This document shows positions 41,677 through 51,438 of a DNA stretch of 64,000 bases, piece by piece (within the stretch, counting starts at the first letter, position 1; every line of letters begins with the position of its first letter). The translations under genes were made by a program, and so were the position numbers. This DNA comes from Candidatus Marimicrobium litorale (lineage in GTDB: Bacteria; Pseudomonadota; Gammaproteobacteria; Pseudomonadales; Halieaceae): positions 1 through 64,000 of the forward strand of contig NZ_SHNO01000002.1 in the NCBI RefSeq assembly GCF_026262645.1, in the 5' to 3' direction. The notes beneath the pieces were generated by a model. The model had not been told where the DNA came from. It saw nothing but the letters and a program-made list of their open reading frames with translations, and ran no database searches.

Positions 41677-43660
41677 CATCCTGTATGGCTGGTGTGGCCA
41701 CAGTCTTCAGGCCGCAGCCCGGGACTGGAGCAAACAGCGCCTGATTGCTAATCTCGTCATCAAGCCCTATCAATGAAAGCTCTACTGTCTGTTCGATTTG
41801 AAAGCGGCGAGTGGTACTGGTCAGGCTGGCGGTCCATTTATCATAGCTGAACTTTTCAGGGTCTTTGCGCAGATCTACAAAACCGGTCAGTCCGTTTTGT
41901 GTCAGGCGTGCTGTGAATCCACTGCTGGTCACGTGGGAGACTGTCGCCTTAAAAGTGACGCCGCCGTCCTGAGTAAGCCGCTTGAGGTAGTTCCCCGCTA
42001 ACCAACGATCAGTTGCCATGGTCGCTTCACGACTTGCGCCAATGCGGCTTCTCAGTCCCTTTAACAGTGTTTCCTCAACATTTTCAGTCGGTTCTTTTTT
42101 GTTCAGTATGGCCTTGATCTGAAGGTGCACCAGGAAGTCGACGTATTTGCGCAAGGGCGAGGTGCAGTTGGTGTAACAGTCCAGGGCCATGCCCATGTGG
42201 GGTGCGTGCTGTGTTGTCACTGCCGCGCGGGTTAGAAGCCTGTTAGCCATGGTGCGTAAAGGCAGTTTTCGCCCCTCAGCAGAGAGCCCCTTTATGATGT
42301 CGCGGTAGCCTTGCACGGTGTCGGGATCCAGTTCGGCGAGATCGGGCGCGTGCATTTCGAGAAATTTTTTCAATTCCTCCCGTCGGTCCGAGCGAAATCC
42401 CGGGTGGGCGATGAACGGTCCGGTTGTGTTGTTTGTCACTAAAAATCGCGCCGCACACCGATTCGTCGCAACCATACATTCCTCGACCAGCTTTTGAGAG
42501 AGTAATTTCTCCGCGGTCTCGATGGTCTCGATCTGTTTGTTGTCATTGAGAATCCATCGAAACTCCTGTCTGTCATCCATAAGCAGGTTGTTCTGCTCGC
42601 GGCGGCTGCGCAGTGCTCGATAAACCTGATAGAGAGATTCCAGCGGTGTGGAGTGGCTCATTAACTCGTCATACTGCCCATTGAGGTAGCGCTCGACTGC
42701 ATAGTAAGACAGCTTGGCTCGCGAGCGCACGGTGGCTTCAATAAACTCAAACTCACCTACCTCTCCAGCGTCGCTGACAGAGATCTTGCATACCAGCGCC
42801 GGCCGGTCCACACCCTCGGAAAGGGCGCAGGTTTCTTGCGAGAGTATTTCGGGGAGCATTGGCAGGACATCACCATGAAAATAGACGGAGGTAGCGCGCT
42901 GCGCTATGTCTTTGTAAAGCCTCGACGCGGTGCTCACATAGGCTGTTGGGTCGGCAATGGCGACAAATAGTGTCCATCCATCGTCACTGATTTCAGCATA
43001 GAGCGCGTCGTCAATGTCCTGTGTTTTTGCCGCATCTATGGTGACAAACTCGAGATCAGTCAGGTCCCGCCGATCCAGCGTCGTCTCTGGAGGGTGTTCT
43101 GCGAGGCTTTTTTCAATGTCATTGAGGCTGCCCTTGCTCCACTGGTTAGGCAGATGGTGCTTGCTGATGCTGTAGAGAATTTCTATCCCGGGGGTGGTTT
43201 CATCGCCCAGAACCGACAGGACCTTGGCCTGTGGTTTGCCGTCTCGAATAGGGTGGCGAAGTATCGCGCAGCGCAGGAAGTCTCCCTCCTTTGCGCCGTT
43301 GCGGGCCTGTGTGGGGAGGAATAGCCAGCGGCTGAACTGGGGCAGATCCGGCACGACGAAAACGGCTTTGCCCTTGCGCACGCAGCGCCCCGTGAATTCT
43401 TCAACGGGACTGTCAATCAGCTTTTCAATATCCGCAATGGTTTTGTTGTCCTTGGTGGGACGTATACAAATCTGTACTCGATCGTTGGGAAAAACCTTGA
43501 GCATTTCTTGCGGGGGGATGAACACTTCACGCCCATCGTCCAGCACGGCGAATCCGTACCGGGCTTGAGTACCTTTGACAACTGCTTCGGCGCGTTCCTT
43601 CGCAGCCTCCATCTGGTTTTTCAGATCTGTAAGCTGGGTGAGATTATCCTGAGTAAGCAT
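41666..43660 (-). CDS. RNase II-family 3'-5' exoribonuclease
   Basis: The 664-residue protein is of the RNB family. An N-terminal cold-shock-like OB region (GTQARYGFAVLDDGREVFIPPQEM) comes first. The catalytic RNB domain reads VTIDAAKTQDIDDALYAEI (the two-aspartate motif), DPTAYV, FVTIDAAKT..., and HPGFRSDRREEL. The C-terminal S1 domain is about 580-650 (VTHVTSSGFTARLTQNGLTGFVDL-like residues). It degrades single-stranded RNA processively in the cytoplasm. It is closer to RNase II than to RNase R, because there is no Lys-rich C-terminal tail. It is divergent from the PhoH gene. Confidence 0.9.
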   Translation of the reverse strand: MLTQDNLTQLTDLKNQMEAAKERAEAVVKGTQARYGFAVLDDGREVFIPPQEMLKVFPNDRVQICIRPTKDNKTIADIEKLIDSPVEEFTGRCVRKGKAVFVVPDLPQFSRWLFLPTQARNGAKEGDFLRCAILRHPIRDGKPQAKVLSVLGDETTPGIEILYSISKHHLPNQWSKGSLNDIEKSLAEHPPETTLDRRDLTDLEFVTIDAAKTQDIDDALYAEISDDGWTLFVAIADPTAYVSTASRLYKDIAQRATSVYFHGDVLPMLPEILSQETCALSEGVDRPALVCKISVSDAGEVGEFEFIEATVRSRAKLSYYAVERYLNGQYDELMSHSTPLESLYQVYRALRSRREQNNLLMDDRQEFRWILNDNKQIETIETAEKLLSQKLVEECMVATNRCAARFLVTNNTTGPFIAHPGFRSDRREELKKFLEMHAPDLAELDPDTVQGYRDIIKGLSAEGRKLPLRTMANRLLTRAAVTTQHAPHMGMALDCYTNCTSPLRKYVDFLVHLQIKAILNKKEPTENVEETLLKGLRSRIGASREATMATDRWLAGNYLKRLTQDGGVTFKATVSHVTSSGFTARLTQNGLTGFVDLRKDPEKFSYDKWTASLTSTTRRFQIEQTVELSLIGLDDEISNQALFAPVPGCGLKTVATPAIQDATS

Positions 43661-44060
43661 GAAGCAAAGTAATTATCATGGAATCAGCGCACCATCGTAG
43701 CGTAATTCCACGTTGCTGTCAGTGCGTTATGCTGGAATGACACAAAGCTTTGCGAATTTCTCGCGATGCCTTGACAGTGCGCCACAGCCAGTCCAATAAT
43801 CAAGTTATTGCGGTTGCATGCCGCCGGGATGTGGATTTGAATAATTTTCAGACGCCGGGCTGCCTTATCAATACAGTCGTTCCGGAGTCGAACGCCAGGT
43901 ACCGTCATCTCACCAGTGAGTGTCCTTCACTGGGGTGTACCTCTCGCGCCGTCACAATGCCCTCGAAAAAAGCTTTGTCCATCGTGTTTTATGTCTCCCA
44001 GTCGTTAAAGCGGCTGAGGGATTGTTGTGCTCCCTTGAAACTCACCGAGAGGAATTCTTT
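43661..44060. other. 400-bp divergent intergenic region and phoH leader
   Basis: No gene longer than a few codons is convincing here. It holds the promoter of the PIN/PhoH gene at 43771-43800, so that transcript has a 5' leader of about 250 nt. The leader contains a 7-bp hairpin (CCAGTGA 43913-43919 with TCACTGG 43927-43933) without a T-run. The exonuclease's own promoter must lie near 43670-43760, but I saw no strong hexamers. Confidence 0.45.
43771..43800 (+). promoter_or_regulatory. sigma70 promoter of the PIN/PhoH ATPase gene
   Basis: TTGACA (43771-43776, perfect -35) and AATAAT (43795-43800, 5 of 6 matches at -10) are 18 nt apart. It points to the PhoH gene at 44061, with a predicted start near 43807 and a leader of about 250 nt. 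Confidence 0.62.
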
Positions 44061-45503
44061 ATGGACCGAGATTCTACGCTGCGTGTAGAAAAAACCACTT
44101 CACTCAAAGCTGTTGTCAAAAAGACATATGTACTGGATACCAACGTATTACTGCACGATCCGACGGCGGTAGCTGCCTTCAAACAACATCATGTGGTCAT
44201 TCCGATGACCGTTCTGGAAGAACTCGATCATATCAAGGACCGTCGCGACAAGACCGTCAGCCGTGAGGCGCGTATCGCGATACAGATGATCGATAAGGTC
44301 GTCGATAACGCATCACCGCAAGATATTCAGGCCGGCGTGCCCGTGCCCGGTTCAACGCCTGAGGATGTGCCCCGGGGAACACTTGCGATATACCCTGACC
44401 AGCGCCTGATTGGCGACGCTGATGTGCCCTATCTCGACGGCACGCAAGATCAGGCGAATGACAATCGCATAATCAATGTGGCCTTGAGCCTGCAGGCGGA
44501 AAATCCCGCTGAGTTCGTCTGCCTGGTGACCAAGGACATCAACATGCGAATCAAGGCGAAAGGTTCTGGCCTGATACACGTTGAGGACTACCGGCGCGAC
44601 AGGGTTCTCGATGATATTGACCTGCTTGCGCGCGGTTACGAGCATGTGGAGGGCGATTTTTGGTCCATGATCAGCGAAGTCGATACGCTGCGAGAGGGCA
44701 ACTGCACGCTGCACCGGATTCCGCGCAAGTCGCTGCCACAGGCGTATCCCAATATGTTTGTGCACGACGATCAGGAATTCATTGCCTTCGTGCAGCGCGT
44801 GGACAGGGACTTTGTCTACCTGCGTTGTGATTCCCGCGACAGCCTGATGCACAAGCGTTTTTGGGGTTTGTCACCGCGCAATCTGGAGCAGGCAATGGCC
44901 ATGTCCCTGCTGGATAATGACAGCGTAGACATGACGGTGATGACCGGCCCTGCCGGGTCGGGGAAAACATTGCTGGCGCTCGCTTACGGCCTGCACGCGA
45001 TCCTCGAGCAAAACAAGTACAGTAAATTGATTGTGGCGCGCTCGACCCCCCCGATCGCAGAGGATATCGGTTTTCTGCCGGGTACAGAGGAAGAGAAAAT
45101 GGCGCCTTGGCTCGCCGCATTTGACGATAATCTGGAGGTATTGCACGGCACGGATGAATCGTGTCATGGCAGTATTACCTACGTCAAGGAACGGGCCAAT
45201 ATTCAGTTCAAGTCGCTGAACTTTATGCGCGGACGCTCGTTTAATAATGCCTACATCGTGATTGACGAGGCGCAGGGATTGACCCAGTTTCAACTCAAGT
45301 CGGTGATTAGTCGCGTCGGGGCCGATTCCAAAATTGTGGTGCTGGGTAACCTGGCTCAAATAGACAACAAGTATATTTCACCGCTGACGTCGGGGCTCAC
45401 TTACCTGGTAGAAAAAAGTAAGGCCTATCCCCACGCGGGCATCATGCACGTGAACGGTATTGTGCGTTCACGCCTGGCCGCCTTTGCTGAGGAGAACCTG
45501 TAG
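44061..45503 (+). CDS. PIN-domain/PhoH-family ATPase
   Basis: The 480-residue protein starts at the ATG with AGAGGAA about 8 nt before it. The N-terminal PIN ribonuclease domain (about 20-150) has VLDTNVLLHDPTAVAAF and MTVLEELD, then a further Asp in LVTKDINMRIKA. The C-terminal PhoH ATPase (about 265-480) has Walker A GPAGSGKTLLALAYGL, the conserved IVARSTPPIAEDIGFLPGTEEEK and Walker B AYIVIDEAQGLTQFQ. This PIN-PhoH (YlaK-like) type is a nucleic-acid-dependent ATPase and probably an RNA-acting toxin-like or repair nuclease-helicase. The long upstream reading to 43920 has no ribosome-binding site and is rejected. Confidence 0.92.
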   Translation: MDRDSTLRVEKTTSLKAVVKKTYVLDTNVLLHDPTAVAAFKQHHVVIPMTVLEELDHIKDRRDKTVSREARIAIQMIDKVVDNASPQDIQAGVPVPGSTPEDVPRGTLAIYPDQRLIGDADVPYLDGTQDQANDNRIINVALSLQAENPAEFVCLVTKDINMRIKAKGSGLIHVEDYRRDRVLDDIDLLARGYEHVEGDFWSMISEVDTLREGNCTLHRIPRKSLPQAYPNMFVHDDQEFIAFVQRVDRDFVYLRCDSRDSLMHKRFWGLSPRNLEQAMAMSLLDNDSVDMTVMTGPAGSGKTLLALAYGLHAILEQNKYSKLIVARSTPPIAEDIGFLPGTEEEKMAPWLAAFDDNLEVLHGTDESCHGSITYVKERANIQFKSLNFMRGRSFNNAYIVIDEAQGLTQFQLKSVISRVGADSKIVVLGNLAQIDNKYISPLTSGLTYLVEKSKAYPHAGIMHVNGIVRSRLAAFAEENL

Positions 45504-45659
45504 CGATAGAGTTCCGGGACAGGAGTCGGAGTGTGTGAAATTGTGCTCTTCGGCTCCGTCCGCTGACAGGCACAGTGCGCAGAAAAATCCATGCAGGGGT
45601 TTAGTGTAGCGGCACAAACGATCACCCCTTAAAGGCGGTTTGCGGGTACACTGTGCGCC

Positions 45660-46508
45660 ATGGAAAAACTATTTATCTTGTTTCAGGCGCTGGCGCCGCA
45701 ACACCTCTTGTCTCGCTTCACCGGTGCCCTGGCCGAGTGGCGTCATCCGGCCTGGTTGAAAGACTTTGTTATCCATCGTTTTATACGCGCCTTTGATGTG
45801 GATATGTCAGAGGCGCAGGAGCCAGAGTACCGACGTTATTCCTGTTTTAACGAGTTCTTCACGCGCCCCCTGCGAGAGGGCGTGAGACCCCTGGCGAGCG
45901 CGGATCTTGTTTGCCCTGCTGATGGGGCCGTGAGCCAGATAGGTGACATTGTCGAGGGGCGGCTTTTACAGGCCAAGGGTCGTGATTATACGGTGACCGA
46001 TCTGCTGGGCGGAGATTCGAGCCGTGGAGCAGCGTTTCGCGGCGGCCGATTCGCGACTATTTACCTGTCGCCAAGGGATTACCACCGCGTACATATGCCC
46101 GTGGCGGGCCAGTTAACGGCGAGTTGCTATGTTCCTGGCCAGTTGTTCTCGGTGAATGGTGTTACCGCTGACAACGTGGAGAGGCTGTTTGCGCGTAACG
46201 AGCGCCTGGTCTGCTACTTTGATACGGACTTCGGTCCCATGGCGATGGTGCTGGTCGGTGCAATGGTGGTGGCAGGCATCGAAACGGTTTGGTCGGGTCG
46301 TGTAGCACCGCCGCAACGGCGCCGACAGTTGGTGGATCATGTGAATCCCCCTGCAGCGGTCTCGCTGGCCAAAGGTGAAGAAATGGGGCGCTTTTACCTC
46401 GGCTCTACGGTGATTCTGCTGTTCCCTGAAGGGGTAATGGAGTTTGATGAGCGCTATGCTCCCGGAGTAATGACGCGCGTGGGGGAAAGTTTGGGCGCAG
46501 TGGTCTGA
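45660..46508 (+). CDS. psd: phosphatidylserine decarboxylase proenzyme
   Basis: The 282-residue protein matches bacterial Psd type I. Landmarks are YRRYSCFNEFFTRPLREGVRP, the FATIYLSPRDYHRVHMPV segment with the active-site His, and the self-cleavage site LGST near residue 250. Autocleavage forms a pyruvoyl group at the Ser, which the enzyme uses to make phosphatidylethanolamine from phosphatidylserine. It is membrane-associated through an N-terminal amphipathic region. The start is the ATG in the family position, with a plain upstream region. Confidence 0.95.
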   Translation: MEKLFILFQALAPQHLLSRFTGALAEWRHPAWLKDFVIHRFIRAFDVDMSEAQEPEYRRYSCFNEFFTRPLREGVRPLASADLVCPADGAVSQIGDIVEGRLLQAKGRDYTVTDLLGGDSSRGAAFRGGRFATIYLSPRDYHRVHMPVAGQLTASCYVPGQLFSVNGVTADNVERLFARNERLVCYFDTDFGPMAMVLVGAMVVAGIETVWSGRVAPPQRRRQLVDHVNPPAAVSLAKGEEMGRFYLGSTVILLFPEGVMEFDERYAPGVMTRVGESLGAVV

Positions 46509-46520
46509 TCCTGAGCTGGA

Positions 46521-47540
46521 TTACTGTCGACTGTCTTCCAGACTGGCCACGATGCGCCGATAACTTTGCAGCCTCTGCTCGCCGATATCACCCGTAGCGA
46601 CGCATTGCAGGATCGCGCAGCCCGGTTCTTCCTCGTGCTGGCAGTCGCGGAACTTGCAGTGCCCCAAGAGTGGCTGAAATTCACGGAAACCCTGCTCTAC
46701 TTGTTCTCGGGTCATGTGCCACAGCCCGAACTCGCGTACTCCAGGAGAGTCTATCAGTGACCCGCCACATTGCAGATGCAGCAATTGTGCGGTGGTAGTG
46801 GTATGCGTGCCCTTTTGCGTATTTTCTGACAGTGGTCCTACCGGCATCTGCGCGCCCGGCAGCAAGGCATTCACCAATGATGATTTGCCGACACCAGATT
46901 GCCCGACGAAGACGCTGGTGTGTTCTTCCAGAGCGCAATGGAGAGCGTCCGTTCCTCCGGTTTTGACTGAGGTGTGAATGATTTGGTAGCCCAGGTCTCG
47001 GTAGACGCTGAGCATGCTGTGAATACTTTCCTCTCTGGCTGCATCCTGCGCAAGCAGGTCGACTTTGTTCAGCAGGATTACCGGCTCTATTCCGACCGCG
47101 TCTGCTGCAACCAGGTAACGGTCAATTAAATTGGCATGGGGTTCGGGGTAGGGCGCTACGACCAGCATAATCCTGTCGATATTGGCAGCGACTGGCTTCA
47201 GTTTGCCGTAGGAGTCCGGCCGGCAAAGCTCGCTGCTTCGTGCCCGCTGAGCCACAACGACGCCGAAGGGATCCCCCTCACGCCAGATTACATTGTCACC
47301 GGTAACCAGTCCTTCCAGATTGGCTCGCAGGTGGCAGCGGCGACTCGAGCCCGGTATCGACTCCACCGCGACCTGCGTACCGTAATGGGCCACGATCAGG
47401 CCGTCCTGCTCGGGCCCGAGTTCCCCGCCCGACAGCGCACCTTGTGCGGCCTCGTCACGCCTCGCGGCGCGTTTGGCGCGCTCCTCTTGGATTTTTTCTA
47501 CTCGCCAGGCCTGCTGGCGGCTCAGTTTACGTTTACTCAT
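46521..47540 (-). CDS. rsgA: ribosome small subunit-dependent GTPase A
   Basis: The 339-residue protein begins [22 protein letters not shown], as in RsgA. The OB-fold (about 50-110) and a circularly permuted GTPase follow: LNKVDLL (G4) comes before [19 protein letters not shown] (G1) and DSPGVREFG (G3). The C-terminal zinc site is in [16 protein letters not shown]. It assists late 30S maturation. The start at 47540 has GGGGAG abutting the ATG, an unusually short spacing, but family length and residues support it. It is divergent from orn with an 85-bp gap. Confidence 0.95.
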   Translation of the reverse strand: MSKRKLSRQQAWRVEKIQEERAKRAARRDEAAQGALSGGELGPEQDGLIVAHYGTQVAVESIPGSSRRCHLRANLEGLVTGDNVIWREGDPFGVVVAQRARSSELCRPDSYGKLKPVAANIDRIMLVVAPYPEPHANLIDRYLVAADAVGIEPVILLNKVDLLAQDAAREESIHSMLSVYRDLGYQIIHTSVKTGGTDALHCALEEHTSVFVGQSGVGKSSLVNALLPGAQMPVGPLSENTQKGTHTTTTAQLLHLQCGGSLIDSPGVREFGLWHMTREQVEQGFREFQPLLGHCKFRDCQHEEEPGCAILQCVATGDIGEQRLQSYRRIVASLEDSRQ

Positions 47541-47625
47541 CTCCCCATTATTAGTTGGCAGTCTTGGTCTGTCGAGGCAATTTGTTACACTGCGCGCCTC
47601 ACATACCGGGCAGGACGGGAATCGT

Positions 47626-48171
47626 ATGCAGGATGCCAATAATCTCATTTGGGTTGACATGGAAATGACCGGCCTCGATCCGGAAGGCGACGTTGTTATT
47701 GAAATCGCCACCATCGTCACTGATAGTTTGTTGAACACCCTCGCGGAAGGACCTGTCATCGCGGTGCATCAGTCGGATAGCCGGCTGGATGGCATGGACG
47801 AGTGGAATACAAGGCATCATAACCAGTCTGGCTTGGTGGCGCGTGTGCGCGCCAGTGACATCGATGAGGCGCGCGCGGAGCGAGACACCGTTGCCTTTCT
47901 GGAACAATGGGTTCCGGCGGGAGCGTCTCCTATGTGCGGCAACTCAATCTGCCAGGACAGGCGGTTTATGGCGCGGCACATGCCGGGACTGGAGACCTAT
48001 TTCCATTACCGCAACCTTGACGTGAGCACGCTGAAAATATTGATGATGCGCTGGCGGCCTGAGCTTGCGTCAGGTATTTCCAAGTCCGCCGCCCATCTGG
48101 CGCTGGACGATATTCGTGAGTCGATCAGCGAAATGCGTTACTACCGGGAGCATTTCCTCAGGCTGGAGTAA
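47626..48171 (+). CDS. orn: oligoribonuclease
   Basis: The 181-residue length equals E. coli Orn. It is a DEDDh exonuclease: [11 protein letters not shown] holds the first D and [11 protein letters not shown] has the third, and [10 protein letters not shown] has the His and last Asp near residue 158. It degrades 2- to 5-nt RNA, including pGpG, to mononucleotides. Its 3' end overlaps queG (minus strand) by 14 bp, a common feature in this block. Confidence 0.96.
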   Translation: MQDANNLIWVDMEMTGLDPEGDVVIEIATIVTDSLLNTLAEGPVIAVHQSDSRLDGMDEWNTRHHNQSGLVARVRASDIDEARAERDTVAFLEQWVPAGASPMCGNSICQDRRFMARHMPGLETYFHYRNLDVSTLKILMMRWRPELASGISKSAAHLALDDIRESISEMRYYREHFLRLE

Positions 48172-49234
48172 CGCCATGCTGATTGAGTGCCCAGGCAACG
48201 TGCTCGCGGACCAGGGAAGAAGCGTGGTGCTCCCGTTGGCGCAGCGCCTGTATGACGCGCTCGGAAGAAGGCGCATTGCCCAGCGCTATCGCGACATTGC
48301 GCAGCCAGCGTTCATAGCCGATGCGGCGAATGGCAGAGCCGGCGGTCTTTACCAGGAACGTGTCCTCATCCCATAGCAACAAGGCCGTGAGCTCTGTATT
48401 CGACAGGCCATGACGCGGACGAAAGTCCGGTTCATCAGTATGGCGTGCAAATTTATTCCAGGGGCAGCACAGCTGGCAATCGTCGCAACCGAATACCCGG
48501 TTTCCCATCATGGGTCGCAACGCTGGATCGATGCTGCCTTTGTGTTCGATGGTTAGATAGGAAATACATTTGCGCGCGTCCAGCTGGAAGGGTCCTGTAA
48601 ACGCCTTTGTCGGGCAGATATCAAGGCAGGTGGTGCACGTGCCGCAATGCTTCTCGCTGTGGGGTGTGTCAATGGGCAGAGGCAGGTCTGTGTAGATTTC
48701 CCCAAGGAAAAACCAAGAGCCGGCGTCCTTATTGATGAGCATTGTATTTTTAGCGATCCAGCCAAGGCCGGCCTGTTCGGCGATGGCACGTTCCAGCACT
48801 GGCGCGCTATCGACAAAGGCGCGGTAGGTGCCACCTCCCGCTGCTTCCTCAATGCGCGTGGCGAGTTGGGCAAGCCGCTTGCGGATCAGCTTGTGGTAGT
48901 CACGCCCGAGAGTGTAGCGTGAAATATAGCCGGACTCCGGTGACTCCAGCACGTCAAGCGCTCTGGTGTCATCCGTTAGATAATCCATTCGCAGTGAGAT
49001 TACGCGCAGTGTGCCTGGAATGAGTTCGTCTGGTCTGGCGCGTTTGCTGCCGTGGCGCGCCATGTAGTCCATATCACCGTGGAAGCCTGCGTCCAGCCAT
49101 TTCTGCAGGTAGCGCTCGTGCTCGCCCAGCTCCACATGGGTAACGCCAGTTTGCTGGAATCCCAGTTCACCGGCCCATCGCCTGATGTCCGACGACAGTG
49201 CCTGCAGCTCCTGTTCTGTTGGCGTTTTCTGCAA
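48158..49234 (-). CDS. queG: epoxyqueuosine reductase
   Basis: The 358-residue protein has two [4Fe-4S] clusters, read in [16 protein letters not shown] and [17 protein letters not shown], and the cobalamin-binding N-terminal half with a FHGDMDYM-type start and [19 protein letters not shown]. It reduces epoxyqueuosine to queuosine in tRNA. The 3' end lies within the last codons of orn. It is divergent from the nnr gene. Confidence 0.95.
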   Translation of the reverse strand: MQKTPTEQELQALSSDIRRWAGELGFQQTGVTHVELGEHERYLQKWLDAGFHGDMDYMARHGSKRARPDELIPGTLRVISLRMDYLTDDTRALDVLESPESGYISRYTLGRDYHKLIRKRLAQLATRIEEAAGGGTYRAFVDSAPVLERAIAEQAGLGWIAKNTMLINKDAGSWFFLGEIYTDLPLPIDTPHSEKHCGTCTTCLDICPTKAFTGPFQLDARKCISYLTIEHKGSIDPALRPMMGNRVFGCDDCQLCCPWNKFARHTDEPDFRPRHGLSNTELTALLLWDEDTFLVKTAGSAIRRIGYERWLRNVAIALGNAPSSERVIQALRQREHHASSLVREHVAWALNQHGVTPA

Positions 49235-49444
49235 TTCACATCGCCCCGTGGTTTGTCTCTGAGCACTAGTTTGACAGAACCTATCTCACTCTGCGCTGCT
49301 TAATTCGGGCGCAGGTGAATGAAACGTTTGCCGATCTTATGCTCCTTGCGCAGAGCAGTGGATGTTCACCAGAATAAGGCCTGTTATCCTAGCTGCAGAG
49401 GTACGGCGTGAAATGGCCGGCCATTATCAATCGCGGACTGGAAT

Positions 49445-50923
49445 ATGTTGGGAACTGAAGCGCTGTATACCGCTGCACAAACTCGCGCCCTCGATCAATG
49501 TGCCATCCATGAGCACGGTATCGCTGGCGTGACACTAATGGCCCGTGCTGCCGCCGTGGCCTTTCGTTATTTGCTCGAACTGTGGCCTGCAACCGATGCC
49601 ATAACGGTATTCTGTGGTACGGGTAACAACGGCGGCGACGGCTACCTTTTAGCCGACCTCGCGCACAAACGTGGTATCAGTGCCACAGTGGTGCAGTTGG
49701 GTGATAGCGGCAAAATAACCGGCGATGCCCTGATGGCGCGGGAGCAGGCGATGGCCAACGGTGTGCCGGTTTGCTCCTTTGACGGATATGAAATGCCCAT
49801 CGACGGTGTACTCGTGGATGCCATGCTCGGGACCGGCCTGGCAGGCGCTTTGCGAGGTGAGTATCCGGCGGTTATCTCCAGCATCAACAGCAGCAACTTG
49901 CCGGCACTGGCGATCGATATTCCTTCGGGTATTTGCAGTGACACAGGCAAAGTGCTCGACGACGCAGTGAGAGCGGATTTGACGGTAACGTTTATTGGCA
50001 TGAAACGCGGTTTGTTCACATGCGAGGCGCCGGAATATACCGGCGCGGTCCAGTTTGCCGACCTGGAAGTGCCCGCCAGCGTTTACGAATCGACGGGCGG
50101 CAACTGCGCAAGACTGGATCTCGCCGCGCTGCTGGAGCAACTGCCGCCGCGGTCGTTAACCACCCACAAAGGCCACTGCGGTGCGGTGCTGGTTGTGGGC
50201 GGTGACTATGGCATGGCGGGTGCGGCCGCGATGGCTGCTGAGGCCGCATTGCGATGTGGCGCGGGTTTGGTGAGCGTAGCGACGCGTCCCGAACATGTTG
50301 CGGCGCTAGTGGCTCGCGCTCCAGAGGCCATGTCCCGCGGTGTCTCTTCTGATGAAGAATTTGCGCTCCTGCTGGAGGCGGCTGACGTGCTGGTGGTTGG
50401 CCCCGGTCTTGGCGACGCTGCCTGGTCGAGGCAGTTACTGCACAGGTCGCTGGCGAGTGGCAAGCCGGTCTTGCTGGATGCCGATGCGTTGACTATGCGG
50501 GCCAAGGGAGTGGTTGAAGATTCCGGGGCAGGGCCGCGGATCATGACGCCGCATCCGGGCGAGGCGGCCCGCCTGCTTGGCACGACTGCTGCCGTCGTTC
50601 AGGCTGATCGGTTTGCCGCGGTAGAGGAGCTGCAGGCGCGCTATGCGGCCACGGTCGTGTTAAAGGGCAATGGCAGCCTCATTGCTGATCGCGAACAGAC
50701 GCTGTTGAGCGACTACGGTAATCCTGGTATGGCAAGCGGCGGTATGGGGGACGTGTTAAGCGGTGTCATTGGTTCATTATGGGCGCAGGGTCTCACCGCG
50801 ATTGAGGCGGCCGCACTCGGCACCTGTCTGCACGGTGCCGCTGCAGATGTCGCGGCCGAGGAGGGTCAGCGAGGGCTGCTGGCAACGGACTTACTGCCGC
50901 GCCTCCGGGCTTTGCTGGGCTGA
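49445..50923 (+). CDS. nnr: bifunctional NAD(P)H-hydrate epimerase / ADP-dependent dehydratase
   Basis: The 492-residue protein fuses the N-terminal epimerase (CGTGNNGGDGYLLA near residue 55, then DAMLGTGL) to the C-terminal dehydratase (GHCGAVLVVGGDYGMAGAAAMAAEAAL, HPGEAARLLG, GNPGMASGGMGDVLSGVIGSLWAQG). It repairs hydrated NADH and NADPH. The stop overlaps the tsaE start by 1 nt (TGATG), so the two are coupled. Its length is normal for the fused form. Confidence 0.95.
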   Translation: MLGTEALYTAAQTRALDQCAIHEHGIAGVTLMARAAAVAFRYLLELWPATDAITVFCGTGNNGGDGYLLADLAHKRGISATVVQLGDSGKITGDALMAREQAMANGVPVCSFDGYEMPIDGVLVDAMLGTGLAGALRGEYPAVISSINSSNLPALAIDIPSGICSDTGKVLDDAVRADLTVTFIGMKRGLFTCEAPEYTGAVQFADLEVPASVYESTGGNCARLDLAALLEQLPPRSLTTHKGHCGAVLVVGGDYGMAGAAAMAAEAALRCGAGLVSVATRPEHVAALVARAPEAMSRGVSSDEEFALLLEAADVLVVGPGLGDAAWSRQLLHRSLASGKPVLLDADALTMRAKGVVEDSGAGPRIMTPHPGEAARLLGTTAAVVQADRFAAVEELQARYAATVVLKGNGSLIADREQTLLSDYGNPGMASGGMGDVLSGVIGSLWAQGLTAIEAAALGTCLHGAAADVAAEEGQRGLLATDLLPRLRALLG

Positions 50924-51396
50924 TGACAGCCTTTGCGCAGACGGCCGTTGACGAACCTGCTCTGGTAGCGAGTGGTGCTGCATTGGCGCGTGCCGCGGAG
51001 CGCGGGCTGGTTGTTTACCTGCAGGGCGGTCTGGGCATGGGCAAGACAACGTTCAGTCGCGGATTCATCCAGCAACTTGGCCATTGCGGTGCGGTAAAGA
51101 GTCCCACCTATACCTTGGTCGAGCCTTACGAGCTGCAGGCGTATCAGGTTTTCCATTTCGACCTCTACCGGTTGGTCGATCCGGAGGAGCTCGAATTTAT
51201 TGGTATCCGGGATTATTTTGGTGATTTTTCCGTTTGCCTGGTGGAATGGCCCGAGCGGGGTGAAGGCGCTTTGCCCTCGGCAGATTTAGTGATTACCATT
51301 GATCGCGACGAACCGGGGCGTCGCGTGGGTTATGACGCCAGGTCCGAGCGAGGTGAGCGAGTAATGGCGCGGCTGCGAGCGCAGCCCGACGGGTAG
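50923..51396 (+). CDS. tsaE: tRNA threonylcarbamoyladenosine biosynthesis ATPase TsaE
   Basis: The 157-residue protein has Walker A GGLGMGKTTFSRGF, the SPTYTLVEPYEL segment and FHFDLYRLVDPEELEFIGIRDYF, then LVEWPERG. These are the standard TsaE motifs. With TsaB, TsaC/D it makes t6A37 on tRNAs reading ANN codons. It starts within the nnr stop codon. Confidence 0.95.
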   Translation: MTAFAQTAVDEPALVASGAALARAAERGLVVYLQGGLGMGKTTFSRGFIQQLGHCGAVKSPTYTLVEPYELQAYQVFHFDLYRLVDPEELEFIGIRDYFGDFSVCLVEWPERGEGALPSADLVITIDRDEPGRRVGYDARSERGERVMARLRAQPDG

Positions 51397-51438
51397 ATGT
51401 CGGGTCTATAAAAACAGTAATGGGTCAGCGGGAGTGTT

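Noticed and set aside
43920-44060. Longer N-terminus of the PIN-PhoH protein
   Set aside because: It has no ribosome-binding site, unlike the ATG at 44061, and would extend before the PIN domain with an unrelated sequence.
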